This document shows positions 43,874 to 55,772 of a DNA stretch of 64,000 nucleotides, piece after piece (position 1 is the stretch's first letter; each line of letters starts with the position of its first letter). The stretch lies in contig OZ038531.1 in NCBI GenBank assembly GCA_964036665.1, forward strand, positions 4,340,001-4,404,000, given 5' to 3'. The position numbers were made by a program, and so were the translations under genes. Under the pieces are notes generated by a model, which made no database searches, was not told where the DNA came from, and worked only from the letters and a program-made list of their open reading frames with translations. The stretch is from Gordius sp. MW1. Its lineage: Eukaryota > Nematomorpha > Gordioida > Gordea > Gordiidae.

Positions 43874-44859
43874 TACTTTGCATTGCTTCAACTTTCATTT
43901 CTAGCTCGGCCCGCCCCCTCCTTTTGCAATAAAAAAATAGATATTTTAAAAGACTCAAGGATTGGATTTTAATACGTAAGGATAATCTCAAAAATGATTT
44001 TATACCACTTTCCTATTTAGTCTAATTTATCTTTACTATTTTTATTTTAAATTGGTTAGATAAATTCATCTAAGATGTTAAGAATAAAAAACTCACAAGA
44101 GATAGTACATATAAGTGACGAACCGTCAGGACGCATCCGCCCCTCGAGAGAGGGATCTGACGGTTCTAGGATGGAAGGAACTTTTGCCCGTTTGAGGGCA
44201 GCTTGTGGAAGTAGCTAGGAGGGGTGGGGGGTAGTTGCCCCCTAACTCTAAAAAATCATGAATATGAAACAACATAAGGTTAAAAGTTTCAAAATATTAT
44301 AATTTTGCCATCTCCCCAAATAATTAACAAAATTTTTGCCTCCCCCCCCCCTTGGAATTAGTTCTAAGGCCCTTGCAAGTTTTTTTAAAACTTTTATTAG
44401 ACCTTGAATGGTATATATGTAGAGAGAGTTGAAATTATGTTGGATCGGAGACCTGCATGGGCAGAAATTTTAATGTCAGATCCGGATCATACCGCAGAAA
44501 TATATTTTTTCGACCCACACCCAGCCCGGCCCGCAGATAAAACCCAAATGCGCCACACCCGACCCGCACTATTAATAACTACGTTGTTTAAAAACTATTT
44601 ATTTGTATAAAGGTCATAAATTAGCTAAGCCAGCGTAGTTGTGGGGAAACCTGAGGTTTTATTAACCTTAACCCCAAGGTTTCAACTCGTATGCTTAATT
44701 TTTTATATCTTAATTTTACGACTAAATTATAGTCTCTACAAAAAAATTTATTAAGTAATATATCACCAATTATCATCATTTTTACTTCTTTCGCGTTTAT
44801 CACCACACCAATAACCATTTTTTATCATATCTATATTATTCGTGTTCATATTTCATTTA

Positions 44860-45720
44860 AATACTAGCTGTGCCCGGCCAAGCGTTGCTTTGGCTCAGTC
44901 CTTAAGTGGTTAATTAAGTATAAGCTATTAATAAGACATATCTAAAATGGGGTCATATATGAAATAATTTATAATGTGAAAGGTCCGAATGATTTTATGA
45001 ACCCACTATTTTTAGTATATATTTATATAATAAGACAAACCAAATGCAAATTCTGTTTTAGTCATCAAATCCGACTAAAATTAAATGTTTTTGAAAAAAT
45101 TGCTTATTAATGCTGTTACTTATTATACAATAATACCATTATTTTATTTTTCTAGTTAGCTGATTTATTTGAAATACAATTTTCTTTAATATAATAAAAT
45201 AATTAATTGAAGAATGGATAATTATTAAAAATATGCTTCTATGATCGACCACGTGACAATAATGACAAAAACTGCATAATTTAAATTTTATTTATTTAAT
45301 TTAAATAGTCTGTTAAACCCCAATAATTTTAACCGTATACTGTAACATTTTTATTATACTTTTAAATATCTAATTCGAGAAAACTTCAGCTTTGTATGTA
45401 TGACGTCATTATTGTATATGCTGCTATAAATGAAACTGGACGGGAAATGTCAGATATTTTTAAAACAAAAAGGTATTTTAGGAATCTGAAAAAGCTATTT
45501 TACCCCTGGCCTATCTAAGCATCTACGGCTAAATTTTCGCTCGAATCGGATCTGAAGTTTCAGAATTTAGCCCTTTTTTTAAACCAAAAGGCCGAGAAAT
45601 GTCCGATATTTTTAAAACTAAAAGGAATTTTAGCAATCTGAAAAAGCTATTTTAGACCTGGCCGCCCTGAGAACCTACGGGTAAAGTTTCGCGCGAATCG
45701 GGCCGGTAGTTTCAGAATTT
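44860..45720. repeat. Dispersed repeat fragment starting CTAGCTGTGCCCGGCCAAGC
   Basis: The start resembles the TAGCTGACCCGGCAAACGTT sequence at 9720. Further on, the segments TTTTAGGAATCTGAAAAAGC (45476) and TTTTAGCAATCTGAAAAAGC (45612) are near-duplicates, each followed by CCTGGCC. A third appears at 46360. The element identity is not known. Confidence 0.45.
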
Positions 45721-45957
45721 ATTCTCATTTAAATATCTCATTTAATAAAAATTAATGATAGATAAATAATGTAATTTATATATAAATAGCATTTACTCAG
45801 AATAATCAACGTTGGACTATTTTATATTACATTTAAATTATATATACTTTCATCTTTCTCATTTAAAATATCTCATTTAATGATAATGAGAAAAATTCAT
45901 CTTCTTAACCTATATAATTTCTCAAATAATCTATAATTTTATTTATTTCAGGTTAAT

Positions 45958-46228
45958 TTATAAATTTTATGTTGTCACCGTCAAGAAAAGATGACGTTTA
46001 AGAAATTTAATTCATAAATTTTATGTTGTCTTGTCACCGTTAAGAAAAGATGACGTTTAAGAAATTTAATTCATAAATTTTATATTGTCACCGTTAAGAA
46101 AAGATGACGTTTAAGAAATTTAATTCATAAATTTTATGTTGTCTTGTGGCCGTTAAGAAAAGATGACGTTTAAGAAATTTAATTCATAAATTTTATGTTG
46201 TCACCGTTAAGAAAAGATTACGTTTTAC
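45958..46228 (+). repeat. Tandem repeat, about five units of 54-61 bases
   Basis: The unit is CATAAATTTTATGTTGTCAC, CGTTAAGAAAAGATGACGTT and TAAGAAATTTAATT. Alternate units carry an extra TTGTC or TTGTG. The last unit is truncated. Confidence 0.85.
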
Positions 46229-46470
46229 ATATAAGTGATACACTTTTACTACAGAACTGTCTGTATATTCAAATTTTCGACGAACGCGAGGAGGTGCTTT
46301 TGATTGACATTTTATTGAAGTCAAAACGCATAAAACCCAATATCTCGAAAATTAAAAGGAATTTTAGAAATCTGAAAAAGCTATTTTACCCCTGGCCGCC
46401 CGGTAGTTTCAGAGATTAGCCCTTACATACATATATACATATATACACATATACACTTTACTTTATATAT

Positions 46471-46472
46471 AT

Positions 46473-46507
<35 letters not shown>
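46471..46507. repeat. (AT)n microsatellite
   Basis: A nearly pure AT dinucleotide run of more than 30 bases follows a TATACATA-rich lead. Confidence 0.85.
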
Positions 46508-46511
<4 letters not shown>

Positions 46512-47479
46512 TAGTTCAAATAAATTTATTTTAATAGCAAATTGCCTATATAATCTATAAATTTTTACTCTCTAATAAATTATCATTTTATTTGATAAAA
46601 TTAATGCATGTGTATTTAAATAGATGCTGCCATCTATAATGTGTTATAGTTTTAGAACAGGCGTATTTTGAGTATTTATTTTAAATGAATTTGAATATTT
46701 TTAATTCGATTTTATTTAAATATTGCAATATTGTGTTCATAAAAAATTATTAAAAATGATGTTATCTAAATGCTCAGTAAAAAACTAAGAGATGCTTAGT
46801 TGCTCAGTATTTTATTAAAGTACCCTGTTAAAAATTCAAAATTGCTCATTATATTAATTTTAAGATGCTCAGCTTTAAACTTATTCAGTATTAAAATGCT
46901 CAAATGAACATTCATAATTTTCAATATAATTTCTGTGCGGGAATACAGTATTTTATTTCTTTATATGTTAACAAAAAAGTTTATTCTAATATTATTAAAT
47001 ACACATGCATTAATTTTATCAAATAAATTATATTTTATTAGAGAGTTAAAATTTAGAGATTATATAGGTAATTTGCTATTAAAATAAATTAATTTGAACT
47101 ATTTTATATATATGTATATGTACTTAATAAATTTTTTTTATTAGAGACTACAATTTAGTCGTAAAATGAAGCTATAAAAAATGAAGCATACGAGTTGAAA
47201 CCTCGAGGTGACCTAACCTCAAACCTGAGGTTAAGGTTTTTTTATTTAAAAAACCTTGAGGTCGTTTTAAACCTCAAACCTAACCTCAAGGTTGGTGTTA
47301 GGTTGTTTGAAAACCTTAGGTTTTCAATAAACCTAACCTAGACCTCATCTCAGGTTGACCTGAGGTTCATCTGACCTAAGGTTTTCCCCATCACTAAGCC
47401 AGCGCATATGAAACCGGTTTTAGCAAGAAATTATAATTTAGTAATATCGTTTAAAAATAAATGATCTTAGGCAATCCCT

Positions 47480-48715
47480 GGTCCAGAGGTCAGATTTTCT
47501 GGAATTTTCTGCCCAAATCCGGCCGATTCAACTTTTTAACTTCATTGCCCGCCCGGGCCCGCCCGAAACCAAGTGTCTGCACCGGCCCACCCGAACCCAT
47601 CTAAGTGTCCGCCCAGGCCCGCCCAAATAGTTAAAGCAGCCCGAATTGCCCGGCCCAAAATATTAAATTCGCCAGTTAATCCCGAATTTATGCGATCCCA
47701 AACAGAGGTCAGATTTGTTTAAATTTTTCTGTTTGAAACCGGCCCGATTAAATTTTTTAACTAAATTTCCCGCCCGGGCCCACCCGAACTCATCAAAGTG
47801 TCCGTCCAGGCACGCCCGGGCCCGCCCGAACCCATCTAAGTGTCCGCCGGGCACGCCCGAATAGTTAAAACTGCCCGAATTGCCCGGCCCGAATTATTAA
47901 ATTTACCCGTTAATCCCGAATTTATGCGATCCCAAACAGAGGTCAGATTTGTTTGCCCGGCCCGGTCCGAATTTCTAACTAAATTGCCCGCCTGAACCCT
48001 TCTAAGTGTCCGCTCGGCCATGCCCGAACCATTAGAGTTGCTCGGCTCGATTTATTAAATTTCCCCGTTAGACCCGAGGTTATGCAATCCCAAAATCTTT
48101 CAACCACTATTAAAAAATAATCACATAATTTTAATAGATTAATTGCTAATGCATTTCGGTTAATTAAAAATTGTTTCAATTAGTAATACTTACTTTGTTA
48201 TAAAATATAATGGAGAAATTTTTTATTTGAAGCTAAAAAGAATGGTGTGTATTAATTCTGTATTATAGTAATAGCGTAGATAAGGGAATATAAATGGCAA
48301 ATGAAATGGGGCAAAAGAATGATATGGAAATTAATTCTTATCGAAATTAGAAATAAGTAATAGCGTAGATTAGGGAATAAAAAAGGCGAATTGTACCAAA
48401 TTTTATTTGTTAAAAAAATTAAATAAATTAGAATTAAACAGCATACATTGCGTGAAAATGGCATGACGCCTTTGTTTTAAGTCTAGAAGGCACACATGTG
48501 TGTTGCGAACAATGAAATGGCTACATAAATATAAATCCCTTCCAAAAAGTAGCTAGGAAATGGAGTCGGGCAAAGATTTAACTTGGGGGTGGCAACATTC
48601 GGGATATACAATCTAATAAAAAAGTAACAAGATAATATACTATGATTTTAATTTAGAATTGCCCGAATCTTATCACCGTGCCGGGCGGGGCGGGTCGGCG
48701 GGCCGGGCATTTCTG
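47480..48715. repeat. GGCCCG-rich repeat with internal tandem copies (CAGAGGTCAGATTTG ends)
   Basis: The motif CAGAGGTCAGATTT appears at about 47495, 47703 and 47937, each followed by CCGGCCCGA-type sequence. Near 47690-47950 the block TTAATCCCGAATTTATGCGA repeats. The right end GGGCATTTCTGGTCTCTG inverts the left motif. It is related to 61935-62730. No duplication was resolved. Confidence 0.55.
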
Positions 48716-48775
48716 GTCTCTGATTGGTCCTTCTCTCTTCTATAAGAAGACTTGCCTTTCTGGATATGCGTTTAT

Positions 48776-49125
48776 TCATGGCGCTAGTGGCTGGAATTGA
48801 CAAAAATTTAATAGATAATTTTTTTTTAAATTGTGTAGCATAAGGTGATGATCTTTCCCCCATAAAATCACATTTAATTGAGCATCCCCCATGTTTTCAA
48901 TTAAATCCGAGATAGGTGTCACCTTCGATACAGTCTTTAATCTTTTTTGTAACTCATCCTCCCTAAATAAAATCTCCAAATCTGCTTTAGTAGTTTTTCA
49001 ACTATATATGATTTCTTTATAGCATCTTGAATTTGTGTAACTTTAGAACAAAAAATTGATATTTTATGATAAATATCGATGTCAAACTCAAACTTTAAAA
49101 ATGAATAGTTTTGGATCTTGGTTTT
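48776..49125 (-). pseudogene. Unidentified coding remnant with one frameshift
   Basis: On the minus strand the segment YSFLKFEFDIDIYHKISIFC then KVTQIQDAIKKSYIVEKLLK is open from about 49110 to 48985. A shift of frame near 48985 leads to LEILFREDELQKRLKTVSKV, then TPISDLIENMGDAQLNVILW, ending near 48780. The two parts read as one protein interrupted by one indel, or as two exons. The family is not recognised. It could come from a decayed transposon protein or a processed gene. Confidence 0.3.
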
Positions 49126-49227
49126 AATTCATATATCTTTTAAGCATGAGGATTATCAATATATGAAGAAGATGGAAACAAATTAGGGGTGTCATTTAAT
49201 TATGTATAGTAGGGTGTACTGTTCTTA

Positions 49228-50350
49228 TATTAATCGCTATGCAATTTATGGGCTTACTTTCCATTTGTTTATGTCACGCACCGAGTGTCACGCCGAACCG
49301 TCCGCACCGAACGTGTCCGCGTACGCACCGAACGTGTCACGTTGTTTGTTTTTTAATTGCTATGCAATTTATGGGCTTACTTTCCATTTGTTTATGTCAC
49401 GCACCGAGTGTCACGCCGAACGCGTCCACCGAACGTCCGCACCGAACGTGTCACGTTGTTTGTTTTAATTGCTATGCAATTTATGGGTTTAACTAGTCTG
49501 TGGGTTTGAATCCCGGCGAGGGCAAATTTTTTTTATTTTTTTTTAAGTTAATATATTGTTTTTAGATATTAAAATAACTTTATTAAGTGGTATAAAAAAA
49601 TACATACACGCCTAAAAAAATATAAAAACGCGCTTTAACTAAACGGATGGCATTGATCCGTGTATAAAATCGTGTTGGATTTAACGATTTCCATAATACC
49701 ATTGATAATATGCCTTTTTGGCCGTCCGCTGGCTGCTGACCAATGAAAAAAATGACCATTGGCCAAATTGTGAATTGAAATTTTTTTTTCGCTTTTTTTA
49801 AATTGCTATTTGGCTAACATTGATAATTACCCTGTGCCCCCCTACAAGGGCCTATGGGTCCCTGTGCCCCCCCCCACAAAGGCCTATGCCGTTATTGATG
49901 TAAGTTCGAATCTAGGGGCAAATTTTTTTTTATTTTTTTTTATTAATATATTGTTTTTGTTAATATTATGGATAATATGGCTTTTGGCCGTCCGCTGGCT
50001 GCTGACCAACGAAAAAAGGACCATTGGCCAAAGTGTGAATCGAAATTTTTTTCTCCTTTTAATTGCTATGCAATTTATGTTTTTTTACTCTTATGTATTT
50101 ATATCCACTTTTACCGTGTCCTGGCTGCTGACCAATGGAAAAAAATGACCATTGGCAAAAATGTTAATCGAAATTTTTTTTTCGTTTTTTTGACTCTTAT
50201 GTGTTTATATCCACTTTTACCGTGTCCTGGCTGCTGACCAATAGAAAAAAATGACCATTGGCCAAAGTGTGAGTCGAAAATTTTTTTTATCGTTTTTTTT
50301 GACTCTTATGTATTTATAGACCGTCTCTTGGTACTGACCAATGGAACATT
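49228..50350 (-). repeat. Rearranged composite GCATAGCAATT repeat material
   Basis: CGCTATGCAATTTATGGGC at 49231 and ATTGCTATGCAATTTATGGG at 49350 begin two tandem units of about 120 bases that contain CACGCACCGAGTGTCACGCC. A third copy of the end motif at 49462 leads into GGGTTTGAATCCCGGCGAGG, a tRNA-like T-arm. CCAAT units follow at 49720-49780 and 49985-50350. Another GCTATGCAATTTATG lies at about 50060. The normal order seen in copies 1-4 is scrambled. Confidence 0.65.
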
Positions 50351-53300
50351 TTAGCACTTGTAAATTTTTTGAGATTTACTTACGATACCTGTGACATTAT
50401 TAGATGCGCGGTCGTAACAGGCAAGCTATTGCATGTCGCTGTTAGTTCGTCGCAAGCCCATTATTATTATTCAATTAATTTTTTATTTTCCCCATTAATA
50501 AAGCAAGTTTTTTAATTTTATTACTGTATTAATTGCTATGCAATTTATGGTTTATAATAGCAAGGTATTGAAGTGATTTTAAGTAAATTTCCATGTTCAA
50601 AAGAGTTCAAGTTTATGATCCATTTTAATTAATCAACTTTTTGCTTAAACCGTATTCTTTAATAACATTAGATGATATTGTGTAGAATGCTATTTGCCCT
50701 AATGTCTAATATGATGTTTTCACTAAACCCATAAGGACAAGACCTAAAAAAGCAGAGATGATTGCTGTAGGCTCTGATATAATATTTTTATTCATCCCAA
50801 TTAATTACTTTGAATAGATTGTTATAGATGATTAAAATAAACATTTTACACTTGTCTATCATGTGTTTTATATATCATGAAACGTCAACTCCACCAGCAG
50901 TCTTCTGCCCCAAGAGCCTAGGAGCCCCGGTGCTTTGACAGCAGAAGAAATGGAAATGAAACTATTAGGCTAATATTAATTAATTGTTTTAATTCATACC
51001 GGCACATGTAGTTTTTTATATTTTGCTCCAATAAACGTGCATATCTTTTGATTAAACATAAGCAGTACAATTGCGCTTTTCCTTTCATTACTGTAAATCT
51101 ACAAGCTAAAAGCATAGGAAACAATTAAAAATTAAAATTAATAAAATTTATCAGTCTGTCGCTGTCACATGAATGACATCTTTAGCTTCGCAGTAAGCGT
51201 TTACTGCCTTCTTTTTATTATACAAAAACTCGCCTCCTAAAAATTTCTAATTCACAAAATATATCCTTTATCCTTAACCCATGGATATCTTTATTCTCCC
51301 CTATTAAATACCCTTCTTTCAATCTCTTAAACACTGGCGTTTACAGTTTTTTATTTTTACATTTTTTTTATTAATTTTTAGTTAGTACAGGGTTAAACTA
51401 GGTAATAGGTAAAACTTTGTAGCTATAAATTGAGTCAAGTAGGGCATAAACTTTAGCTTTTGCCAGTAATATTATTTGCTATGCAATTTATGTTGAAATC
51501 GCCATAATTGCGTTAATTTTCGTATAAAGCCAAATAAATCTAAATTATTTTGAATATCTAGGCTCGGCCCAGAACGCAGGGGTGCCAGGCCAAAGCAGGT
51601 CTTTATGTTGGATATATACTTGATAAGCCCAAATCCATGCAACGTGTACGATGAGGTTAGTTAGGATGACATGAAACATTGGTGTGCAAAAAACCTAACA
51701 TAGAGAAGATGCGCGGATTGTAATAAGTGTTCGTATTGAATTACTATAATTTAATTTTATATTCAAAGTGTTATTTCATAGCTATAATTGCTAAATTTAC
51801 GACATAAATGCTAAAAATATAAAAATCAGGAAAAAATTATAGATGGGCTTTGTTTCCAAAACTTGTGAATATAGAGCGACCGGTTTGGAGGGGTAGGGGT
51901 CGCTAAAAAAAAAAATTTTGATTTAAATTTCATTAATCTTATTATTTTAAATTATTTGAAAAGGGTAGTGGGAGATAACAATTTGCTAACTACGTTTAAT
52001 TCAAAAAAGGTTATTTAGGGTGGGAAATATGAGACTTCCAATGTAGGATAGATAAGACGTTTTAATAGAAATTACAACTGTGTTAAAAAAATTCATTGCA
52101 AATGTTGTTTTGGTAGAAAATTTATATAAACCTTATCTTCCGAGTTTTTTAAATAAGGTATTCTAGGTTCAGGGTTTAATAGGTTAAGCCTTAAAGGCCC
52201 GGCATATCTAGTTCAAACAATGGTCTAATTGGCATATACTGTAAAATTGAAGGACCATTCTCGAATTAGGTCCATGGAAGAAAGAACACAGGCTGAACTA
52301 AGCCACAAATTTTGGATAAATAACTGCTCATGCTTTTTCTAAGTACAAACACATTACTCAAGTTAATTTAAATGCAATTTTTATCAAAAACCAAAAGCAG
52401 ATATTGAACGTATATAATTTTAATTTATATTTTTGTTTAATCTTTTCTGATACAAAAGTACTCCCCCCTACGCCACTGATGTATAAAAGTCCTAATAAAT
52501 TTTTATTAGTTGTTTAGTAGTATTATTTATTAGTATTATAAACCCCCCCCCCCCTTATGGCAATTCTGCCTAAGCCAGTGATAATCGCTTCCACTATAAT
52601 TTAGCATAAAATGTCAGATTTTAATATTTAAAAATGGCTCCTCTATAAATGTTAAGCCTGTGTTTTGCGTTTTAAATCGGTCAGATATTAAAGCAATCGC
52701 AATATGCTCTTTTCATATGAAAACTTTTTTTATGTGATGTTACCAAAATAAGCATGTGATTATTTTAAAATAATTTATTTTAAATATTACATATAAAAGG
52801 TCCGCAAAGTTAAAATATCTTGGCCCTCAACTCATATATTCAAAAATACGTTAGTCTAATCTTTATTAGCGCAAAATTTTCGAACTAATTAAAGTTTATA
52901 TCTTTATCATAGCTAAATAATTATCTAGTTACCCGATCTAGATGGAAGAAACTCATCAAAACAAACCCCACGACTGTGGGACTAAATACTTGATAAAACT
53001 ATCTAGTTATGACCTCTAAATAATAATATTAATTTCTAAATCGTTTAATATATTTTCGCCCTTATGAGCTTAATCTTAAAAAAGAAATAAAATTTGCATC
53101 TAAATAATTACATTATATGTGACAAAATTAAATTATATCACCGCTAAACATATCTTAGCGATAATTGATTTCAAATTTCGAAAAAGCTTTTTAAACATAT
53201 TGGTCCACACAAATTATGTTTCAGTTTAAATTAAAAAAAAACAATCATATTTACAGCTCCATATTTAACTCGTGCATTGCATTGCGCTGCACTTCAATTT

Positions 53301-53913
53301 GCGTCTAGCAGATTTGCTTACTAATTTTAATTCGTGCTCATACTTTTTGCTGATTCCTTAAGTTATTTTTTTGATACTTAGACTCAGCCCCTCGCGAATT
53401 GTAATTTCTACAGTTACTGCGAGTAGCACACAGTTGGTAGGAATTTTAATGCGCTTGTAGTATTTAACAAATTTTTAAGACATTATTAACAAAGTTTGCA
53501 GGTAACTTTTTTTTGTATCTATATCTCCGTATTTACTCACTTTACTTCTTTTTTTAATTTTCAAGCCTTCATCTATCTTTTTTATTTTTATTATTTTTTC
53601 CCCTGACGATGGGTATTTATAGCCAGAAATATCGCGTTCCATTTCCCTCTACATACGCTATCAATCCAAATCCACCGACTTTAAACAATGACATTTATAT
53701 AAACGGATTGAAAATTCTTGATTATTAGCACTAATTAAAATTTTATTATTGACATTTGAAAAATAGCATGAATAGAATAAGCATGAAGATAATATGATAA
53801 TTAATGTTGCCCAAAGGCCTTATCATCAAAAATGGGGTATGACACAGATGGAACAGTGATATTTTAATAGGCTCGTTGAATGTATTATATGAAAGTGGAG
53901 ATGGTTATTAATT
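50351..53913. other. Long stretch without an assigned gene
   Basis: This is AT-rich sequence with no recognised element apart from isolated GCTATGCAATTTATG motifs at 50530 and 51480 and a C run at 52544. A small, less AT-rich island at 50878-50970 could encode SLLPQEPRSPGALTAEEM on the plus strand. A minus-strand segment at about 51000-51097 encodes MKGKAQLYCLCLIKRYARLL before a GTATGA donor. Neither could be placed in a gene. Confidence 0.35.
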
Positions 53914-54427
53914 TCAAATTCTATTTGTGTAAACAACGATAAAAGATTTTTTCAGTTCCAGCTCGGGCATATCTCTTTGCTGGGGGGCTATAGAAATATC
54001 AAAAGATGCCCGTTGTTTATCAGCTGATTGTAACGCTTGGATAACAGCTAATTTAACGTCGAACTCAACATAATAGTCATGATCACACCTCGGGGCATTA
54101 ACTGTGAGAGTTCCAACCTTAAGGTTTCTCACTATAATTTTATATTGGGTCCCACTGTAATCATCATCGTCGCAATCGATTGACACATACAATATGGCGG
54201 ATCCAATTTCACTCGATCCATTTAAAGGTGTGAATTGGAATCCCACGTTGCCAGTAGAATCATCATAGAAGCCGTTAAAATTTTGGTTGTAAAACGCTGT
54301 TTTGGAGTAAAAAGTAGTCAAAAAATTTAATAAAAAAGCCTTACATTAATAACCTACCTTCTTTACAACAAATAAACAACAGTAATACCCAAACATATTT
54401 CAAAAGAAAGACTTTAGAAACCTTCAT
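53914..54427 (-). CDS. Candidate secreted protein resembling a TGF-beta-family propeptide, 150 residues
   Basis: Exon 1 (54358-54427) encodes MKVSKVFLLKYVWVLLLFIC, a clear signal peptide. The donor GTAGGT and a 61-base intron lead to exon 2 (53914-54296), ending in TGA, in consistent phase. The mature part contains AILYVSIDCDDDDYSG, DHDYYVEFDVKLAVIQALQS and a terminal SFIVVYTNRI. The order of a short beta-rich segment, a FDV-xx-AVxxxL helix and a final hydrophobic FIVVY strand resembles the end of TGF-beta-family propeptides. However, there is no furin site and no cysteine-knot ligand domain after it. That resemblance is from memory and weak. The exon 2 acceptor phase also fits a splice from the gene immediately upstream (54808-55772). 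Confidence 0.55.
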
Positions 54428-54807
54428 TAGAAAACCCAACGCTTAATGACAAAATAAGTAAAGGGAACCTCTACCCTTTTTACATTATAATATTAACCTA
54501 CCAATAGAACGTTTTATATAATTGTATTATTTTATTTTATTTATCAATTCATTTTTATTTTTATCCGATGATGTCTTTAAATAATACGAAATATTATTAT
54601 GATAATTATAATTATTTTTTAACGCCCTCTAATGCCCCCGTTAATAAATCTCTTTAAAAAATCTTCTTTACAACCACAAGTATAAATTATAACCAATTTA
54701 TTATTCGCCTAAGACCTTATTAAATTGGAAAACCATGATCAAGCAGACCGGCAATCAAAATAATTGCTGGGGAAAGATTGTTTTTTTTAGCTATATTGAC
54801 TTAAAAA

Positions 54808-55772
54808 TTATTCTAGGTTATTGTCTAATATACCTGGAAAAAATTGAATTGCTTTTTGATATTTGCCCTGGGCCCAATCACTGTTAATGGCGTCTGAAAG
54901 GGCTGAGTTTGGCACTATGTTATTAGGCGTTATTATATTTGGCTCACCTTTTCTTCTTTCTATATACCATCCTGACTGCCTGTTGGCCTGGGCATTCAAG
55001 CACTCTATAAAAAGCGTGCTGCTCAATATTAGGAAAAACACCTAAAAAAACTTTTATTATTATAAAGAAATAAGAAAAACAAACATGACAATGCAATCTA
55101 TCCAATCATGGGCGTAGCCAAGGGGAGGCAGGGAGGGGCGGCTGCCCCCCTCTAAATCCAAAAAAATTGTAGAAATTTATTAAATTATGTCTAAAATTTC
55201 AAAAAATGTTCATTTTGCCCCTCCCTAAACATCCCTAAATCACTATTGCCCCCCCCTCTAATTCCAAAGCTGGCTACGCCCATGTATCCAATTCTGTTTG
55301 CAGCACATGGATCTTGTATGTTTGATTTTAATTAAGCGTAAACATCATGGGCGTAACCAGGGTGGGGGGCAGTGAGGGACGTCTGCCCCCTCTAAATCCA
55401 AAAATGTGTTTTAATTTATAAAAAAAAAGTATGGCTAAAATTTTAGAAAAAGAATCATTTTGCCTCTCCCTAAATTCTTATTGCCCCCCCTCTAATTCCA
55501 ATGCTGGCTACGCCCATGGTATACATTAGGATTAGCAGAAATTAGGAAATCAAATATTTTTAAAACTATTTTATATTGTCACTAAGTTAAAAAACGTATT
55601 TTTAATTTTTTCCTGCAAATGTTGATGTAACTGTAACTGTAAACAGAAAAGAATCTTTTTAATAAGTTACTTTTCAAACTTAGAAGTTAGTTGATATTAT
55701 TTAATAATTTTAAAAAGAACAAAATTTAAAGATATGTACATAGTATACCTTAATTAACTCAAAGCTGCTCAT
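54808..55772 (-). CDS. Candidate small secreted protein, 85 residues, two exons
   Basis: Exon 1 (55749-55772) encodes MSSFELIK with the donor GTATAC. Exon 2 (54808-55041) follows a T-rich acceptor, and the junction completes a signal peptide (VFFLILSSTLFIECLNA). The mature chain, starting near QANRQSGWYIERRKGEPNII, is about 60 residues and ends ILDNNLE. No family is recognised. The 707-base intron carries two CATGGGCGTAGCC MITEs. An internal donor (CCAG then GTATAT at 54833) would let this exon splice in phase to the next exon at 54296, giving a longer protein. Either reading is possible. Confidence 0.5.
55107..55284. mobile_element. CATGGGCGTAGCC MITE with exact 8-bp duplication
   Basis: CATGGGCGTAGCCAAGGGGA and AAGCTGGCTACGCCCATG are inverted termini. 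TATCCAAT flanks both sides (55099-55106, 55285-55292). It lies in the intron of the candidate secreted gene. Confidence 0.88.
55346..55518. mobile_element. CATGGGCGTAACC MITE with near-exact 8-bp duplication
   Basis: CATGGGCGTAACCAGGGTGG and ATGCTGGCTACGCCCATG are the termini. The flanks GTAAACAT (55338-55345) and GTATACAT (55519-55526) agree at 7 of 8. It is in the same intron as the previous copy and about 60 bases from it. Confidence 0.82.

Larger units (their letters stand above)
44636..47396. mobile_element. Large hAT-type non-autonomous element (TAGTTGTGGGGAAACC ends)
   Basis: TAGTTGTGGGGAAACCTGAG at the left is inverted as TAAGGTTTTCCCCATCACTA at the right. AGCCAGCG flanks both sides exactly (44628-44635, 47397-47404). 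The right 250 bases are a dense array of AACCTCA and TGAGGTT units. CGACTAAATT at 44718 and AATTTAGTCG at 47153 pair as subterminal inverted repeats. The interior holds a 56-61-bp tandem repeat, an AT microsatellite and dispersed repeat fragments, with no transposase. Confidence 0.85.

Noticed and set aside
50918..51124. Minus-strand frame as part of a GINS-like replication protein.
   Set aside because: The likeness rests on a handful of hydrophobic and basic residues and fails in the next exon; no assignment is justified.
53604..53640. CTGACGATGG...CCAGAAA resembles a hammerhead ribozyme core, and a related sequence is at 18193.
   Set aside because: A CTGANGA and GAAA spacing is present, but I could not pair a proper stem III with a UH cleavage site or a stem I around it, and the 18193 copy lacks the CUGA base pattern.
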